Origin: Bacteroides sp.
GTDB lineage: Bacteria; Bacteroidota; Bacteroidia; Bacteroidales; Bacteroidaceae
DNA length: 15,655 bases
Direction of reading: 5' to 3'
NCBI GenBank assembly: GCA_030151845.1
Contig: JASLCM010000247.1
Coordinates: 1 to 15,655, forward strand
Part shown: in pieces, positions 15,209 through 15,655 of the stretch
Position numbering within the stretch: position 1 is the first letter of the stretch
How the letters are laid out: each line of letters starts with the position of its first letter
Notes under the pieces: model-generated
Told to the model about the DNA's origin: nothing
The model's input: the letters and a program-made list of their open reading frames with translations, nothing else
The model's database searches: none
Translations under genes and position numbers: made by a program

Positions 15209-15519
15209 TGGATTTTTTGATGGAATATAACTTAAGTGGATTAGTCATAGGGATTTGTACTTTCCTTATTATTGGTCTATTTCACCCTGTTGTAGTTAAA
15301 GCCGAGTATTATTGGGGAACAAAGTGCTGGTGGATTTTTTTACTACTAGGAGTTATTGGAGTACTTCTTTCTTTGCTTGTAGAGAATATTCTATTTTCTA
15401 CCCTACTTGGAGTCTTTGCTTTTTCTTCATTCTGGACGATAAAAGAGGTATTTGAGCAAGAAGAGCGAGTGAAAAAAGGGTGGTTCCCTAAAAATCCCAA
15501 TAGAACGTATAAATTTTGA
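15205..15519 (+). CDS. Small three-helix membrane protein, DUF4491-like
   Basis: Integral membrane protein of 104 residues that I recognise by its overall sequence as a DUF4491-type protein, a family of unknown function found in Bacteroidetes. Three hydrophobic segments are visible at about 9-31, 41-59 and 61-80. Conserved-looking features are GLFHPVVVKAEYYWGTKCWW (24-43) between the first two helices and a cytoplasmic-type basic tail with GWFPKNP (92-98). Two adjacent ATGs (15205 and 15208) are possible starts; the first overlaps the regulator's stop codon. The coupling implies that both proteins are made together, so it may be a target or partner of the regulator, but no function should be assigned. 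No hairpin terminator follows. Confidence 0.75.
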   Translation: MMDFLMEYNLSGLVIGICTFLIIGLFHPVVVKAEYYWGTKCWWIFLLLGVIGVLLSLLVENILFSTLLGVFAFSSFWTIKEVFEQEERVKKGWFPKNPNRTYKF

Positions 15520-15527
15520 TTGATTTT

Positions 15528-15559
15528 TTTGGAACTAATGTGTAAAAGAGTTACTTTTG
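15528..15559 (+). promoter_or_regulatory. Bacteroidetes-type promoter for the tRNA gene
   Basis: A -33 box TTTG (15528-15531) and a -7 box TACTTTTG (15552-15559) are separated by 20 bases, which fits the Bacteroidetes consensus TTTG-N19/20-TAnnTTTG. Transcription should start near 15566, about 24 bases before the mature tRNA. It is the best promoter match in the window. Confidence 0.8.
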
Positions 15560-15589
15560 CACCCACGATAAAGACATAAAAGTCAATCG

Positions 15590-15655
15590 GGGCCATTAGC
15601 TCAGTCGGTTAGAGCAACAGACTCATAATCTGGAGGTGCTAGGTTCAATCCCTAG
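15590..15655 (+). tRNA. tRNA with anticodon CAT (Met, or Ile2), 3' end cut by the window
   Basis: The cloverleaf can be followed from the 5' acceptor strand GGGCCAT (15590-15596) through T8 and A9, the D-arm GCTC/GAGC, anticodon stem ACAGA/TCTGG, loop CTCATAA with anticodon CAT (15623-15625), a 5-base variable loop, and the T-arm CTAGG-TTCAATC-CCTAG. The window ends exactly at the last base of the T-stem, so the 3' acceptor strand, discriminator base and any CCA are missing. It is not the initiator, judging by its 5' end and D-arm. Elongator Met is most likely, but a lysidine-modified Ile2 tRNA has the same anticodon and cannot be excluded. The outermost anticodon-stem pair (27-43) is an A-G mismatch. 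Confidence 0.88.

Noticed and set aside
15309..15596. A 95-codon minus-strand frame antisense to the DUF4491-like gene
   Set aside because: It overlaps a recognisable membrane-protein gene, the tRNA promoter and the first bases of the tRNA, and shows no family features.
1..15655. Mobile element, CRISPR array, toxin-antitoxin or defence system
   Set aside because: No transposase, integrase, direct-repeat array, attachment site or known defence domain was seen on either strand; every large gene is a recognisable housekeeping or envelope gene.

Overview
This is an AT-rich chromosomal window that looks like a Bacteroidetes genome, most likely order Bacteroidales. The evidence is a fused SecDF protein, a DUF4369 thioredoxin-fold lipoprotein, a DUF4491-type membrane protein, A-rich leaders without strong Shine-Dalgarno sequences, and Bacteroidetes-type -7 boxes (TAnnTTTG) in front of five transcription units. 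No species can be named from the sequence alone. I see no insertion sequence, phage gene, CRISPR array or integration site. The genes look like stable core genome with one cell-surface polysaccharide cluster.

Layout. (1) 20-2983 encodes SecDF, closed by a strong hairpin terminator at 3006-3039. (2) 3081-5672 is a two-gene unit: a degenerate thioredoxin-fold lipoprotein, then a ComM/YifB AAA+ ATPase. (3) 5796-7835 is metG (methionyl-tRNA synthetase), followed by a hairpin at 7845-7875 that ends only a few bases before the next start codon. (4) 7882-12233 is a tightly packed surface-glycan cluster: a Wzx-like flippase and three glycosyltransferases (GT-A type, GT4, GT2). All three junctions overlap, so the four are probably translationally coupled. 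(5) 12222-12926, on the minus strand, is a sirtuin that converges on the cluster and overlaps its last gene by 12 bases. (6) 13127-14590 holds two FKBP-type prolyl isomerases in tandem, one apparently cytoplasmic and one a lipoprotein, closed by a terminator at 14614-14644. (7) 14738-15519 is an Lrp/AsnC regulator overlapping a small DUF4491-type membrane protein, with a palindrome over the predicted transcription start. (8) 15590-15655 is a tRNA with anticodon CAT, cut by the window edge, behind the best promoter in the window.

Functionally the window mixes envelope biogenesis (SecDF, lipoproteins, surface glycan export and assembly), protein folding (FKBPs), translation (metG and a CAT tRNA) and NAD-dependent protein deacylation. 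I found no clear novel multi-gene system. The points most worth a second look are the Lrp-DUF4491 pair with its operator-like palindrome, the hairpin abutting the flippase start, the sirtuin without zinc cysteines, the thioredoxin-fold lipoprotein without CXXC, and a degenerate repeat shared by the metG and FKBP upstream regions.
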